Shown: in pieces, positions 10,641 to 21,115 of the stretch
Layout: every line of letters starts with the position of its first letter
How positions within the stretch are numbered: position 1 is the first letter of the stretch
Source: Gordonia heveisoli
GTDB lineage: Bacteria > Actinomycetota > Actinomycetes > Mycobacteriales > Mycobacteriaceae
NCBI RefSeq assembly: GCF_030315745.1
Contig: NZ_JASXSH010000003.1
Location: forward strand, 1 to 64,000
Direction: 5' to 3'
DNA length: 64,000 nucleotides
The notes under the pieces: model-generated
The model's input: the letters and a program-made list of their open reading frames with translations, nothing else
Database searches by the model: none
Told to the model about the DNA's origin: nothing
Program-made: the position numbers and the translations under genes

Positions 10641-11633
10641 GTGCACCCGACGATGGTGGACATGAGGCTTTCGCCGACGCTGGCAGCGTCTACCGCGTTC
10701 TTCTTCGCCCTCGGCTATCCGATCGGGGCCAGTGCCGTCCATGCTGCTACCCCAGGGCTGGTGCTGGTCGCCCGGTTCGGGCTGTCGGCGGTGATCCTGG
10801 CCGTGATCGCGATCGTCCGGGGCCTGAGCTGGCCGCGCGGGCGGCAGCTCGGCCACGCTGCGGTCGTGGGCTTCCTCTCGCAGGGGCTGCAGTTCGTCGG
10901 CTGCTACGAGGCGATGTCCCAAGGAGTGTCTCCAGTGCTCGTGGCCCTGGTCATCGCGATGAACCCGGTGGTGACGGCGGTGGCCGCGAGTCTGGTCCTG
11001 GGGGAGCGGCTGACGGTCCGTCGGGCGGTGTCGGTGTTCCTGGCGGTCGTCGCGGTGGCGACCGCGTTCGCGGGACGGGTGGTCGAGGTCGGCCACCTCG
11101 ATCTCGCGGTGGTCTGGGTCGTCGTGGCCGTGCTCGGCCTGGCTCTCGGCGGGGTCTACCAGCAGCGGCACCTCACCACCGGCGATCCCATCGCGATCAA
11201 CGCCGTCGGCGTCACGGTCGCCCTCATCCCGGCCGGCATCTTCGCCCTGGTGACCGAGCAGCACGTCGCCGATCCGCGGCAGGCCGTGATCAGCATCGCG
11301 GGTTTGGTGATCGCCAACTCGGTGATCGCGGCCAGTCTGTATCTCGCGGCCATCAAGCAGGCCGGTGCGTCGGCGGTGTCGCTGCTGTTCGGGGTGATCC
11401 CGTCGATCGCTGCGCTGTTGACGTGGGGCATCCTCGGTGAGCGCCCCGACGTCGGGGTCGTGATCGGGCTGGCCGTCGGAGCACTGGCATGTTTCATCGG
11501 GAACTCGCGGTCGGCCCGCGGCGCCGTGACCCCCTCACCCGAACCGGTGGCACCGCGGATGGATTCGCCCGAGGTCGTCACCTGTTCGGGGCCCGCGCAG
11601 GTGCGAACGACGGCCGCGACACGCGGAGACTGA
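10641..11633 (+). CDS. EamA/DMT-superfamily transporter
   Basis: 330 residues with about ten hydrophobic segments arranged as two EamA repeats (first FALGYPIGASAV to LVLGERLTV; second LDLAVVWVVVAVLGLALGG to LLTWGILGERPDVGVVIGLA). The paired GER motifs at the repeat ends are typical of DMT exporters. Substrate unknown. The start is uncertain: GTG 10641, ATG 10653 and ATG 10662 are in frame and none has a clear ribosome site; the hydrophobic part begins soon after 10662. Probably controlled by the divergent LysR gene. Confidence 0.88.
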   Translation: MHPTMVDMRLSPTLAASTAFFFALGYPIGASAVHAATPGLVLVARFGLSAVILAVIAIVRGLSWPRGRQLGHAAVVGFLSQGLQFVGCYEAMSQGVSPVLVALVIAMNPVVTAVAASLVLGERLTVRRAVSVFLAVVAVATAFAGRVVEVGHLDLAVVWVVVAVLGLALGGVYQQRHLTTGDPIAINAVGVTVALIPAGIFALVTEQHVADPRQAVISIAGLVIANSVIAASLYLAAIKQAGASAVSLLFGVIPSIAALLTWGILGERPDVGVVIGLAVGALACFIGNSRSARGAVTPSPEPVAPRMDSPEVVTCSGPAQVRTTAATRGD

Positions 11634-11952
11634 AAAATTGTCGCTGACCACCATTTTCGTCGCCGACGAACACCACTGGTCACATCAGTTCCAGCCCGAA
11701 CGGTCGGCTCGGCCGCGGTTTTAGTGCATCTACCTGGGAAAACAGTGGTTGTCGACGTCACCGGCCCGGGCATCGGGTGCGGTGAAGCCGCAGGACGCTA
11801 CAGCACCGCGCTAGCAGCGTTTTCGCGGGGTGGCCCTCGAATTGCCTGCTCAGGTTGGGTACGGTCGACCGCGCGCCGTAATCCACACGGCCAAGCCGCT
11901 CGCCCCGGCGAGTGCGACAGACCTAGATTCAAACGAAATACGGAGGAACCCC
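11634..11952 (+). promoter_or_regulatory. Intergenic region with mihF promoter
   Basis: About 320 nt between the EamA gene and mihF. TGACCA (11645-11650) and TGGTCA (11677-11682) flank an inner stem TCGTC/GACGA (11657-11661/11665-11669); this could act as a weak terminator or protein site but lacks a U-tract. A -10 candidate TAGATT lies at 11924-11929, 12 nt before the mihF ribosome site GGAGG (11942-11946). An open frame from 11830 runs into mihF, but the conserved protein begins only at 11953, so I treat this stretch as leader. Confidence 0.5.
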
Positions 11953-12267
11953 GTGGCACTTCCCCAGTTGACGGACGAGCAGCGCGCTGCTGCATTGGAG
12001 AAGGCAGCTGCCGCTCGCCGTGCCCGCGCCGAGCTCAAGGAGCGCCTCAAGCGTGGCGGCACCGACCTCAAGCAGGTGCTCAAGGATGCCGAGAACGACG
12101 AGATCCTGGGCAAGATGAAGGTCTCGGCTCTGCTCGAGGCGCTGCCGAAGGTCGGCAAGGTCAAGGCGCAGGAAATCATGACCGAGCTGGAGATCGCTCC
12201 GACCCGTCGCCTGCGTGGGCTCGGCGACCGCCAGCGCAAGGCTTTGCTCGAGAAGTTCAGCTCCTGA
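11953..12267 (+). CDS. mihF: Integration host factor, actinobacterial type (mIHF)
   Basis: Nucleoid-associated DNA-binding protein, essential in mycobacteria and unrelated to E. coli IHF. The 104-residue product is almost all conserved core: [20 protein letters not shown], the basic helix [15 protein letters not shown], and the helix-two-turn-helix DNA-binding part ([18 protein letters not shown], then [18 protein letters not shown]). GTG 11953 has GGAGG 6 nt upstream. It heads a cluster with gmk, rpoZ and coaBC as in M. tuberculosis (Rv1388-Rv1391). Confidence 0.96.
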   Translation: MALPQLTDEQRAAALEKAAAARRARAELKERLKRGGTDLKQVLKDAENDEILGKMKVSALLEALPKVGKVKAQEIMTELEIAPTRRLRGLGDRQRKALLEKFSS

Positions 12268-12884
12268 GCGAGCAGCGCACCGAACGTGCGAGGGGTCGAC
12301 TGGTAGTTCTGGTCGGCCCCTCGGCCGTCGGTAAGTCCACCGTGGTGGCCCGCCTGCGTGCGGCGCTGCCGCAGCTGTACTTCAGCGTGTCCGCGACCAC
12401 CCGTGATCCGCGTCCGGGTGAAGTCGAGGGCCGCGACTACTACTTCGTCGACGCTGCCGAGTTCGATCGCATGATCGCCGACGACGAACTGCTCGAATGG
12501 GCGGAGATCCACGGCGGACTGCAGCGTTCGGGCACGCCGCTCGCGCCGGTCGAGCAGGCCCTGGAACAGGGTTTGCCGGTCCTCGTCGAGGTCGACCTGG
12601 TCGGGTCCCGCAACGTGGTGACCCGCCTTCCAGAGGCGATCAGCGTCTTTCTGGCGCCGCCGAGCTGGGAGGAACTGGTGGCCCGGCTGACCGGCCGAGG
12701 CACCGAATCCCCGGAGGCGATCGAGCGCCGACTGCAGACCGCGCGCACCGAAATGGCCGCACGTGACGAGTTCGACCACGTCATCGTGAACAGCGAAGTC
12801 GACCAGGCGGCCGATCAGTTGCTATCCTTGCTGGTCGGACCCTCCCAGCCCGCCACCGATCAATCGCACAACGCAGGAGTTTGA
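12264..12884 (+). CDS. gmk: Guanylate kinase, probable non-canonical CTG start
   Basis: Phosphorylates GMP to GDP. P-loop GPSAVGKST, the GMP-binding segment [21 protein letters not shown] and the lid region [13 protein letters not shown] are all present. No ATG, GTG or TTG lies in frame between the body of mihF and the P-loop. The best candidates are CTG 12264, which overlaps the mihF stop (CTGA) and gives [19 protein letters not shown], and CTG 12300, preceded by GAGGGG. I report 12264, giving 206 residues. The ~17 C-terminal residues ([16 protein letters not shown]) are low-complexity. The enzyme call is secure; the start is not. Confidence 0.93.
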   Translation: MSEQRTERARGRLVVLVGPSAVGKSTVVARLRAALPQLYFSVSATTRDPRPGEVEGRDYYFVDAAEFDRMIADDELLEWAEIHGGLQRSGTPLAPVEQALEQGLPVLVEVDLVGSRNVVTRLPEAISVFLAPPSWEELVARLTGRGTESPEAIERRLQTARTEMAARDEFDHVIVNSEVDQAADQLLSLLVGPSQPATDQSHNAGV

Positions 12885-13184
<300 letters not shown>

Positions 13185-13207
13185 GAACCTCGGGCGGTCG
13201 GTCTCGA

Positions 13208-14467
13208 ATGAGCAACTCGCGAGGTGCGCGTCGGCGCATCCTGATCGGTGTGGGTGGCGGGATCGCCGCCTACAAGGTCTGTTCGGTCATCCGGCACTAC
13301 ACCGAGGCGGGCCACGAGGTCCGGGTGGTGCCGACGCGTTCGGCATTGAGATTCGTCGGCGCGGCCACCTTCGAGGCGCTGAGTGGACATCCGGTGTCCA
13401 CCGAGGTCTTCGACGACGTCGACGAGGTCGCGCATGTGCGTCTCGGCCAGGAAGCGGATCTGGTGATCATCGCGCCGGCCACCGCCGACCTGATGTCGCG
13501 CGCCGCGGCCGGACGAGCCGATGACCTGCTCACCGCGTCGCTGCTGACCGCGCGCTGTCCGGTGTTGTTCGTGCCTGCCATGCACACCGAGATGTGGGAG
13601 CATCCGGCCACCGCCGCCAATGTCGAGACGCTGCGCCGACACGGTGCGACTGTGATGACCCCGGCTTCTGGCCGGTTGACCGGTACCGATTCCGGCGCGG
13701 GCAGGTTACCCGATCCGCAGGAGATCGCACTGCTCGGCGAGCTGCTGCTCGAACAGGCCGACGCCCTGCCGCACGACCTCAGCGGCCTGCGTTTCGTGAT
13801 CAGTGCCGGTGGCACCCGGGAGTCCATCGATCCGGTGCGGTTCCTGGGCAACCACAGTTCCGGGAAGCAGGGTTTCGCGCTGGCCCGGGTGGCCGCCCAG
13901 CGTGGCGCCCGGGTGACGCTGGTGGCCGGGTCCACCTCCGATCCCGGCGATCCGGCCGGCGTGGACATCGTGCGGGTGGGCGATGCCCGCGAACTGGCCG
14001 ACGAGATGACCAAACGGGCCGCCGAATCCGACGTCGTGATCATGGCCGCCGCAGTCGCCGACTTCCGGCCGCTCGCCGTCGCCGATGCCAAGATCAAGAA
14101 AGGCGCCGACGGTCCGGCACCGATCGAACTCACCACCAACCCCGACATCCTGCGCGGACTGGTGCAGGCCCGCGATGCGGGGGATATCCCCGCGTCGACG
14201 GTGATCGTCGGGTTCGCCGCGGAGACCGGTGACGAGACCGGTGGTGTGCTCGACCACGGTCGCACCAAGCTGACCCGCAAGGGCTGCGATCTGCTGGTCG
14301 TGAACGCCGTGGGCGACGGCAAGGCCTTCGGCACCGAGGACAACGCAGGCTGGTTGCTCTCGGCCCAGGGGTCGGAGACGGCGCTGCCACTCGGATCGAA
14401 AACCCTCATGTCGAGTCGAATACTTGACGAAGTCCGCACTTTGGTGCCTGATAACAGGCAGCCGTGA
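13208..14467 (+). CDS. coaBC: Bifunctional phosphopantothenoylcysteine decarboxylase / phosphopantothenate-cysteine ligase
   Basis: Two consecutive steps of coenzyme A synthesis. The N-terminal CoaC flavoprotein (residues ~1-180) shows ILIGVGGGIAAYK, the APATADLMSRAAAG segment and PAMHTEMW, the actinobacterial version of the PAMNxxMW motif. It also has the flap SGRLTGTDSGAGRLPDP. The CoaB part (residues ~185-410) has FVISAGGTRESIDPVRFLGN and the Lys-rich KIKKGADGPAPIELTTNPDIL. The 419-residue length is normal. ATG 13208 lies 23 nt after rpoZ. Confidence 0.96.
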   Translation: MSNSRGARRRILIGVGGGIAAYKVCSVIRHYTEAGHEVRVVPTRSALRFVGAATFEALSGHPVSTEVFDDVDEVAHVRLGQEADLVIIAPATADLMSRAAAGRADDLLTASLLTARCPVLFVPAMHTEMWEHPATAANVETLRRHGATVMTPASGRLTGTDSGAGRLPDPQEIALLGELLLEQADALPHDLSGLRFVISAGGTRESIDPVRFLGNHSSGKQGFALARVAAQRGARVTLVAGSTSDPGDPAGVDIVRVGDARELADEMTKRAAESDVVIMAAAVADFRPLAVADAKIKKGADGPAPIELTTNPDILRGLVQARDAGDIPASTVIVGFAAETGDETGGVLDHGRTKLTRKGCDLLVVNAVGDGKAFGTEDNAGWLLSAQGSETALPLGSKTLMSSRILDEVRTLVPDNRQP

Positions 14468-14480
14468 CTCTGCGAGTCAC
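14464..14480 (+). terminator. Perfect hairpin over the coaBC stop codon
   Basis: GTGACTC (14464-14470) and GAGTCAC (14474-14480) form a 7-bp perfect stem with a TGC loop, beginning at the coaBC stop. No U-tract follows. It may slow or end transcription before metK. The 121 nt that follow hold a -10-like TAGTTT (about 14520-14525) and the metK ribosome site; I could not recognise a known riboswitch there. Confidence 0.5.
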
Positions 14481-14601
14481 GTCACAAGGGCTGATCTGCT
14501 GTTCGTAGGTTTGCCTGTGTAGTTTGGTCTGGAACACGTTCACTTTTGGGTCCTGGGGAATCACGAGACCAGGGCTGGCACCTGTCTCTTGAGAGGATCC
14601 G

Positions 14602-15813
14602 ATGTCCACCTCCGCGTCCCGCCTGTTCACCAGCGAATCCGTCACCGAGGGGCACCCCGACAAGATCTGTGACGCGATCAGCGACTCGGTTCTCGACGCC
14701 ATCCTGAGCGCCGACCCGAAGGCACGTGTGGCCGTGGAGACCCTGGTCACCACCGGTCAGGTCCATGTCGCGGGTGAGGTCACCACCACCGCCTATGTCG
14801 ACATCCCGGGCATCGTCCGCGAGAAGATCCTGGAGATCGGCTACGACTCGTCGACCAAGGGCTTCGACGGTGCGTCCTGCGGTGTCAATGTGGCCATCGG
14901 CGCCCAGTCGCCCGATATCGCCGGCGGTGTCTTCAACTCCCATGAGAGCCGCAGCGGCATCTCCGAGGACGAGATCGACAGCCAGGGCGCGGGCGACCAG
15001 GGCCTCATGTTCGGCTACGCCACCAACGAGACGCCCGAACTGATGCCGCTGCCGATCGCGCTGGCGCATCGCCTGTCGCGTCGCCTCACCGAGGTGCGCA
15101 AGAACGGCACGCTGCCGTACCTGCGCCCGGACGGCAAGACCCAGGTCACCATCGAATACGACGGCGACAAGCCGGTCCGCCTGGACACCGTGGTGCTGTC
15201 CACCCAGCATGCCGCGGACATCGATCTCGAGAACATGCTCGCCCCCGACATCCGCACCCATGTCGTCGAGACGGTGCTGGCCGAACTGGGCGAGGGGCTC
15301 CTGGACATCTCCGACTACCGGCTGCTGGTCAACCCGACCGGCAAGTTCGTGCTCGGCGGCCCGATGGGCGACGCCGGACTGACCGGCCGCAAGATCATCG
15401 TCGACACCTACGGCGGCATGGCGCGCCACGGCGGCGGTGCGTTCTCCGGCAAGGATCCGTCAAAGGTGGACCGCAGCGCCGCCTACGCGATGCGCTGGGT
15501 CGCCAAGAACGCGGTCGCCGCCGGCCTGGCCGACCGCATCGAGGTGCAGGTCGCCTACGCCATCGGCAAGGCCGCCCCGGTCGGCCTGTTCGTGGAGACC
15601 TTCGGCACCGAGAAGGTCGACCCGCAGATCATCCAGCGGGTCATCTCCGAGCACTTCGATCTGCGTCCGCTCGCGATCATCCGCGACCTGGATCTGCTGC
15701 GCCCGATCTATGCGCCCACCGCGGCCTACGGACACTTCGGCCGCACCGATGTGGACCTGCCGTGGGAGCGCACCGACCGGGCGGACAAGCTCCGGGCCGC
15801 CGCGGGCCTCTGA
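14602..15813 (+). CDS. metK: S-adenosylmethionine synthetase
   Basis: Makes SAM from methionine and ATP. The 403-residue protein has the N-terminal [19 protein letters not shown] motif, the hexapeptide-type [12 protein letters not shown], and the P-loop-like [22 protein letters not shown] 14602 has GAGAGG 5 nt upstream. It is separated from coaBC by a hairpin and its own likely promoter. SAM feeds the RsmB methyltransferase encoded downstream, among many users. Confidence 0.98.
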   Translation: MSTSASRLFTSESVTEGHPDKICDAISDSVLDAILSADPKARVAVETLVTTGQVHVAGEVTTTAYVDIPGIVREKILEIGYDSSTKGFDGASCGVNVAIGAQSPDIAGGVFNSHESRSGISEDEIDSQGAGDQGLMFGYATNETPELMPLPIALAHRLSRRLTEVRKNGTLPYLRPDGKTQVTIEYDGDKPVRLDTVVLSTQHAADIDLENMLAPDIRTHVVETVLAELGEGLLDISDYRLLVNPTGKFVLGGPMGDAGLTGRKIIVDTYGGMARHGGGAFSGKDPSKVDRSAAYAMRWVAKNAVAAGLADRIEVQVAYAIGKAAPVGLFVETFGTEKVDPQIIQRVISEHFDLRPLAIIRDLDLLRPIYAPTAAYGHFGRTDVDLPWERTDRADKLRAAAGL

Positions 15814-17837
15814 CCGCGACATCCGAGGGTTCCGCGTCACCCAAGGGGACGCGCACTCCGGCATCGACCCGGCCGGTGGCCCAGGTGCTGCCACTGCTGG
15901 GGCTCACCCATCTCGATCGGCCCTTCGACTATCTCGTCGACGCCGACCAGGATGCGGTCGCGATACCGGGTGTGCGCGTACGCGTTCGGTTCGCGGGCAG
16001 GCTGGTCGACGGGTTCTTGCTCGACCGCATCGAGCGCAGTGACCACAAAGGCAAACTCGGCTGGCTGGACAAGGTGGTCTCGGCCGAGCCGGTGCTGACC
16101 CCGGAATTGGCGCGATTGTGCCGGTCGGTGGCCAACCGGTACGCGGGTACCACTTCGGATGTGGTGCGGCTGGCCATCCCGCCGCGCCATGCCCGCACCG
16201 AGAAGGAGATCACCCCCGAACCCGAGTCGGTGGTCGGGGAGTGCGACCGATCGGCGTGGCGTGCCTACGGTTCCGCCGATTCCTTCCTGGATTCGCTGGC
16301 GACCGGTCAGCCGCGGGCGATCTGGCAGGCGCTGCCGGGTGAGGACTGGCCGAAGCGGTTGGCCGAACTCGCGGCGCTGACCGCGGCCGCGGGTAGGGGC
16401 GCGATTATCGTCGTCCCGGACCAACGCGATCTCGATCGGCTGGAGGCGGCGTGTGCGCCGCTGCTCGGCGACCGCTGCGTTACGCTGGCCGCAGGTCTGG
16501 GGCCGACCGCGCGCTATCGGCGATGGCTGGCCGTGCGGCGCGGCGCGGCTCAGGTCGTCCTGGGTACGCGCAGTGCGATCTTCGCCCCGGTCGCCGACCT
16601 CGGCCTTGTCGTGGTGTGGGACGACGGCGACGACAGCCTCGCCGAACCCCGTGCGCCCTACCCGCATCCGCGGGAGGTCGGCGTGCTGCGGTCACATCTG
16701 GAGCAGGCTGCGCTGGTGGTGGGTGGGTTCGCCCGGACCGCCGAGGCACAGGCGCTCGTCGGTGCGGGGTGGGCGCACGATCTGGTCGCCGACCGCGCGG
16801 CGGTACGTGCGGCCGGCCCGCGTGTGCAGGCCATCTCCGACGATGACGTCGTGGTGGCCCGTGATCCGCTGGCCCGCTCGGCGCGGATTCCGGCGCTCGG
16901 TTTCGACGCCGCCCGCAAGGCGCTGGCCGCCGATCATCCGGTGTTGTTCAGTGTGCCGCGGCGCGGGTACATCCCGTCGTTGGCGTGTACGCGCTGTCGG
17001 GAACACGCGCGGTGCCGGGCCTGTCACGGTCCGCTCGAACTCGATGCCGCCGGCGCACTGTCGTGTCGGTGGTGTGGACGCGGGGAACGCACCTTCCGCT
17101 GCCCCAACTGCGGTGGCACCCAGGTTCGGGCACTGGTCACCGGCGCCCGCCGAACCGCCGAGGAACTCGGTCGGGCCTTCGCCGGGGTTCCGGTGGTGAC
17201 CAGCGGAGGCACGAGCGTCGTCGACGAGATTCCCGGTGGTGCCCGCGTCGTGGTGGCTACCCCGGGTGCCGAACCGGTGGCCGACGGCGGCTACGGCGCC
17301 GCGATCCTGTTGGACACCTGGGCACAGCTGGACCGCGCCGATCTGCGTGTCGAGGAGAACGCCGTGCGGCGCTGGATGGCCGTCGGCGCCCTGGTGCGTC
17401 CGCATGCCGACGGCGGACGGATGGTCATCGTCGCCGATGCGGGGCTGCCGCCGGTGCAGGCGATCGTGCGTTGGGATCCGATCGGATTCGCCGGAATCCA
17501 GCTGGCACAGCGCGCCGAATTGGGATTTCCGCCCGCGGTCACCATGGCCTCGGTCGACGGTCCGCGCAGCGTCATCACCGATTTCGTCGACCATCTCGAA
17601 CTGCCGGACGGGGCCGACGTACTAGGACCGGTGCCGTTGCCGCCGGGGGTACGACCGCCTGCTGGCAGTGCCGAATGGGAGGTCGCCGACGACGATGTCG
17701 ATCGTGTGCTGCTGCGGGTGGACCGCGGCCATGGGCGGCTGTTGGCCGACGCGTTGATCGCCGGGCAGGTGCGGCGCAACACACATCGGGAGACCGGACC
17801 GATCCGCGTGCAGATGGACCCGCCTACGATCGGTTGA
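15762..17837 (+). CDS. priA: PriA-like primosomal protein N', helicase-degenerate actinobacterial type
   Basis: Replication-restart factor. The N-terminal DNA-binding domain is clear ([34 protein letters not shown]). Eight zinc-ligand cysteines occur as four CxxC pairs (CTRC, CRAC, CRWC, CPNC). Where PriA normally has Walker A there is only [19 protein letters not shown], and the DEExH box reads DDGDDS, so ATP hydrolysis is probably lost, as known for actinobacterial PriA. The start is unclear: GTG 15762 lies inside metK and adds an Arg/Pro-rich leader; CTG 15810 overlaps the metK stop (CTGA); GTG 15876 starts at the conserved domain. The 3' end is firm. Confidence 0.9.
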   Translation: MGAHRPGGQAPGRRGPLTATSEGSASPKGTRTPASTRPVAQVLPLLGLTHLDRPFDYLVDADQDAVAIPGVRVRVRFAGRLVDGFLLDRIERSDHKGKLGWLDKVVSAEPVLTPELARLCRSVANRYAGTTSDVVRLAIPPRHARTEKEITPEPESVVGECDRSAWRAYGSADSFLDSLATGQPRAIWQALPGEDWPKRLAELAALTAAAGRGAIIVVPDQRDLDRLEAACAPLLGDRCVTLAAGLGPTARYRRWLAVRRGAAQVVLGTRSAIFAPVADLGLVVVWDDGDDSLAEPRAPYPHPREVGVLRSHLEQAALVVGGFARTAEAQALVGAGWAHDLVADRAAVRAAGPRVQAISDDDVVVARDPLARSARIPALGFDAARKALAADHPVLFSVPRRGYIPSLACTRCREHARCRACHGPLELDAAGALSCRWCGRGERTFRCPNCGGTQVRALVTGARRTAEELGRAFAGVPVVTSGGTSVVDEIPGGARVVVATPGAEPVADGGYGAAILLDTWAQLDRADLRVEENAVRRWMAVGALVRPHADGGRMVIVADAGLPPVQAIVRWDPIGFAGIQLAQRAELGFPPAVTMASVDGPRSVITDFVDHLELPDGADVLGPVPLPPGVRPPAGSAEWEVADDDVDRVLLRVDRGHGRLLADALIAGQVRRNTHRETGPIRVQMDPPTIG

Positions 17838-17917
17838 TCGGTGTCGTCTGTGTCGACCCCGAAAGCCCTGCTCGACCGACAACCCTGCTCGACAGCAGCC
17901 ATCAGGAGGATCCACCC

Positions 17918-18865
17918 GTGCACATCGTCTTCGCGGGCACACCGGAGGTCGCCGTCCCGTCGCTGCGGGCGCTGATCGACTCGCCCGATCACGAGGTGGT
18001 CGGCGTGATCACCCGACCCGACGCGGTGTCCGGGCGGGGCCGCAAGGTGATGCGGTCGCCGGTGGGACTGCTCGCCGACGAGCACGGCATAGAAGTGATC
18101 ACCCCACGGCGGCTGCGGGATCCCGAGGTGACCGATGTGCTGCGCCGGTGGAATCCGGACTGCGCGGCGGTCGTCGCCTACGGTGGGCTGGTTCCACCGG
18201 AACTGCTCGAGCTGCCGACTCATGGCTGGATCAATCTGCACTTCTCGGTGCTGCCCGCCTGGCGTGGTGCGGCGCCGGTGCAGGCCGCGATCGCGGCGGG
18301 TGACGAGGTCACCGGCGCGAGTACGTTCCGCCTCGAAGAAGGATTGGACACCGGCCCCGTCTACGGCGTACTGACCGAGACCATCGCACCCACCGACACC
18401 AGTGGCGACGTCTTGGCACGCCTGGCCGAGGCCGGTGCCGGACTGCTGGTGCGCACTCTGGACGGCATCGCGGCAGCCGAATTGTCGCCGGTGCCGCAGC
18501 CGGCCGACGGCGTCAGCCACGCCGCCAAGATCACCGTCGAGGACGCGCGGGTGCGCTGGGAGTTGCCCGCGCATATCGTCGACCGGCTGATCCGGGCGCA
18601 CACCCCGGCGCCCGGCGCGTGGACGGCACTCGACGACGCGCGCATCAAACTCGGTCCGGTGGTTCCGGTGTCGGCCGACGACCCGGCCCTGCCCGTCGCA
18701 GGTCTGGCACCCGGGGCGCTCGCGGTCACCAAGAAGGCGGTCTTCGTCGGGACCGGCACCACGCCTGTCCGGTTGGGTACCACCCAGCCGCCGGGTAAGA
18801 AGCCGATGCCCGCCGCCGACTGGGCGCGCGGCGCCCGCATCTCCGATGGGACGGTCCTGCAATGA
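17918..18865 (+). CDS. fmt: Methionyl-tRNA formyltransferase
   Basis: Formylates initiator Met-tRNA using 10-formyl-THF. 315 residues; N-terminal [18 protein letters not shown], and the catalytic segment [15 protein letters not shown] with Asn and His conserved (the usual HxSLLP reads HFSVLP). The catalytic Asp is in [14 protein letters not shown], and a C-terminal OB-like domain follows. GTG 17918 has AGGAGG 8 nt upstream. The 80-nt gap after priA contains two copies of CCCTGCTCGAC (17866-17876 and 17883-17893). The stop overlaps rsmB (ATGA). Confidence 0.97.
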   Translation: MHIVFAGTPEVAVPSLRALIDSPDHEVVGVITRPDAVSGRGRKVMRSPVGLLADEHGIEVITPRRLRDPEVTDVLRRWNPDCAAVVAYGGLVPPELLELPTHGWINLHFSVLPAWRGAAPVQAAIAAGDEVTGASTFRLEEGLDTGPVYGVLTETIAPTDTSGDVLARLAEAGAGLLVRTLDGIAAAELSPVPQPADGVSHAAKITVEDARVRWELPAHIVDRLIRAHTPAPGAWTALDDARIKLGPVVPVSADDPALPVAGLAPGALAVTKKAVFVGTGTTPVRLGTTQPPGKKPMPAADWARGARISDGTVLQ

Positions 18866-20337
18866 GTTACGGAAACCAGCACCGCGGTGGTCGGGACAGC
18901 AACCGCCGGGACAACGATCGGCGTCCGCCGCGCCGCGGCGGTCCGGCCGATGGGCGTGGTGCGCAGGCGAAGTTCCGGCAGAAGGAGCAGGACGCACCGC
19001 GCACCGCGGCCCGCGACACCCTGCGTGCGGTCCGCGAACGTGACGCCTACGCGAATCTGGTGCTGCCGAAGATGTTGCGGGAGCGGCAGATCACCGGCCG
19101 CGACGCCGCCTTCGCGACCGAACTGACCTATGGCACGGCCCGCGCCCAGGGCACTCTGGACGCGATCATCGCGGCCGCCGCCGGACGTCCGGTCGGCGAG
19201 ATCGACGGCAGCCTGCTCGACGTGCTGCGGCTAGGCGCCTACCAGTTGCTGCGGACTCGCACCGGATCGCATGCGGCGGTGTCCACTTCGGTGGACCTGG
19301 TGCGCGCCGAGAACGGTCAGGGTCCGGCCGGTTTCGTCAATGCGGTGCTGCGCAAGGTATCTCAGAAGTCCGAGGATCTGTGGGTCGATCAGCTCGCGCC
19401 GTCGATGGCCGATGACATGGTCGGCCACCTGGCCTTCCAGTACGCGCACCCGAGGTGGATCGCCGAGGTGTTCCTGGCCGCACTCGGTGGGTCCGTGGGA
19501 CAGTTGCAGGCCGCGCTGGCCGCCGATGACGACCGTCCGCCGGTGCACCTGGTGGCCCGGCCCGGGCTGATCACCGCCGAGGAACTGGCGCTGACCAGTG
19601 GGGGAGACGAGGGCGCCTATTCGCCGTATTGCGTCTACCTGCCCGGCGGCGATCCCGGCGACGTCCCGGCGGTGCGTGAGGGATACGCCGGTGTACAGGA
19701 CGAGGGCAGTCAGCTCGTCGCCCGTGCGGTCACCGTCGCCGAACTCGACGGCGACGACACCGGACGCTGGCTGGACATGTGCGCCGGCCCCGGCGGCAAG
19801 GCGGCGCTCATCGGTGCCCTGGCCGACATCGATGGCGCCCACCTCGACGCCATCGAGGTCTCCGAGCATCGCGCCGACCTGATCCGGAAGGTCGTCGCGG
19901 AGATGCCCGTCGAGGTCCGGGTCGCCGATGCCCGGGACGCCGGTCTGGAACCCGGCTTCGACCGGATCCTCCTCGACGCCCCCTGCTCGGGATTGGGCTC
20001 GTTGCGGCGCCGTCCCGAGGCCCGCTGGCGTCGCAGTCCCGCCGATGTTGTCGAACTCGTTGTGCTGCAACGAGAATTGCTGACCGAGGCGCTGCGGCTG
20101 GTCCGTCCCGGTGGCATCGTCGTGTACTCGACCTGCTCGCCGCATCCGGCCGAGACGCTCGAGGTCATCGCATCGGTGGTCGCCGACGTCGACGGCGCCC
20201 GACAGATCGATGCCCGGCCACTGGTCACCGTCGGTGCGCTGGGCGAGAGCAATCTCGGCGACGGCCCGCATGTGCAGCTCTGGCCGCATCTGCACGGCAC
20301 CGACGCCATGTTCCTCGCGGCGGTTACCCGGGACTGA
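18862..20337 (+). CDS. rsmB: 16S rRNA (cytosine967-C5)-methyltransferase
   Basis: 491 residues. A basic, disordered N-terminal ~45 residues ([19 protein letters not shown]) precedes a NusB-like RNA-binding domain ([20 protein letters not shown] to about residue 190). The SAM-dependent methyltransferase domain has the SAM loop [15 protein letters not shown]. Motif IV is [20 protein letters not shown], and the catalytic Cys motif is [15 protein letters not shown] 18862 overlaps the fmt stop. It corresponds to M. tuberculosis fmu (Rv1407). Confidence 0.96.
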   Translation: MSYGNQHRGGRDSNRRDNDRRPPRRGGPADGRGAQAKFRQKEQDAPRTAARDTLRAVRERDAYANLVLPKMLRERQITGRDAAFATELTYGTARAQGTLDAIIAAAAGRPVGEIDGSLLDVLRLGAYQLLRTRTGSHAAVSTSVDLVRAENGQGPAGFVNAVLRKVSQKSEDLWVDQLAPSMADDMVGHLAFQYAHPRWIAEVFLAALGGSVGQLQAALAADDDRPPVHLVARPGLITAEELALTSGGDEGAYSPYCVYLPGGDPGDVPAVREGYAGVQDEGSQLVARAVTVAELDGDDTGRWLDMCAGPGGKAALIGALADIDGAHLDAIEVSEHRADLIRKVVAEMPVEVRVADARDAGLEPGFDRILLDAPCSGLGSLRRRPEARWRRSPADVVELVVLQRELLTEALRLVRPGGIVVYSTCSPHPAETLEVIASVVADVDGARQIDARPLVTVGALGESNLGDGPHVQLWPHLHGTDAMFLAAVTRD

Positions 20338-20370
20338 TCCCGCGACTGGTCCGCACAATAGGTGGCGCCC

Positions 20371-20376
20371 TACACT
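20371..20376 (+). promoter_or_regulatory. -10 box for a leaderless rpe transcript
   Basis: TACACT ends 8 nt before ATG 20385, so a transcript would begin at or within two bases of the start codon. No clear -35 is seen. Confidence 0.5.
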
Positions 20377-20384
20377 TGTGAGCC

Positions 20385-21089
20385 ATGTGTAAAGCCGGTA
20401 CCGCGCCCATGATCGCCCCGTCCATCCTGTCTGCGGACTTCGCGAATCTCGCCGCCGAGGCGGCCGCGGTCGCGAACGCCGGTCCGACCCGTGCGGATTG
20501 GTTGCACGTCGATGTGATGGACGCCCATTTCGTGCCGAATCTGACGCTGGGACTGCCGGTGGTGGAGAGCATCCTGCGGTCGACCGACATCCCGATCGAC
20601 TGCCATCTGATGATCGAGGATCCGGCCCGTTGGGCGCCGCCCTACGCCGAGGCCGGCGCCTACAACGTCACCTTCCACGCCGAGGCGACCGACGACCCGA
20701 TCGGCGTCGCCCGCGACATCAAGGCGGCCGGCGCGAAGGCCGGTCTGTCGCTCAAGCCGGGCACCGCACTCGAGCCGTACCTGGAGATCCTCAAGAGCTT
20801 CGACACGCTGCTGATCATGAGCGTCGAACCGGGTTTCGGCGGGCAGAAGTTCATGCCCGAGGTGCTGGCGAAGGCGCGCGCCATCCGCAAGTACATCGAC
20901 GCCGAGGAGTTGCAGCTGCTCGTGGAGATCGACGGCGGAATCAACGCCGACACCATCGAGGAGGCCGCCGAGGCCGGGATCGACTGCTTCGTCGCCGGTT
21001 CGGCGGTCTACGGCAAGGGCGATCCCGGCGATGCGATTGCCGCGCTGCGGGCGCAGGCCACTGCCGCCCAGGAACGCGTCGCGGGCTGA
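20385..21089 (+). CDS. rpe: Ribulose-phosphate 3-epimerase
   Basis: Interconverts ribulose 5-phosphate and xylulose 5-phosphate in the pentose phosphate pathway. 234 residues, TIM barrel: [20 protein letters not shown], metal-binding [12 protein letters not shown] (the usual Gly is Ala), [19 protein letters not shown], the catalytic VEIDGGIN and phosphate-binding VAGSAVY. ATG 20385 fits a leaderless transcript; ATG 20409 is a possible later start. It precedes ribD, and ribulose 5-phosphate is also the RibB substrate. Confidence 0.96.
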   Translation: MCKAGTAPMIAPSILSADFANLAAEAAAVANAGPTRADWLHVDVMDAHFVPNLTLGLPVVESILRSTDIPIDCHLMIEDPARWAPPYAEAGAYNVTFHAEATDDPIGVARDIKAAGAKAGLSLKPGTALEPYLEILKSFDTLLIMSVEPGFGGQKFMPEVLAKARAIRKYIDAEELQLLVEIDGGINADTIEEAAEAGIDCFVAGSAVYGKGDPGDAIAALRAQATAAQERVAG

Positions 21090-21115
21090 CCGGATCGGAC
21101 CCGGTGGACGAGCGC

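Noticed and set aside
10548-11264. Long minus-strand extension of the LysR frame through the EamA gene
   Set aside because: Shadow of the transporter on the other strand; the LysR domain starts at 10547.
14481-14601. Possible SAM riboswitch ahead of metK
   Set aside because: I looked for the conserved cores of SAM-I, SAM-II and SAM-IV and could not fit them; only a coaBC-end hairpin and a ribosome site are supported.
16985-17917. 300-codon extension upstream of fmt
   Set aside because: It overlaps priA in another frame; fmt has AGGAGG just before GTG 17918.
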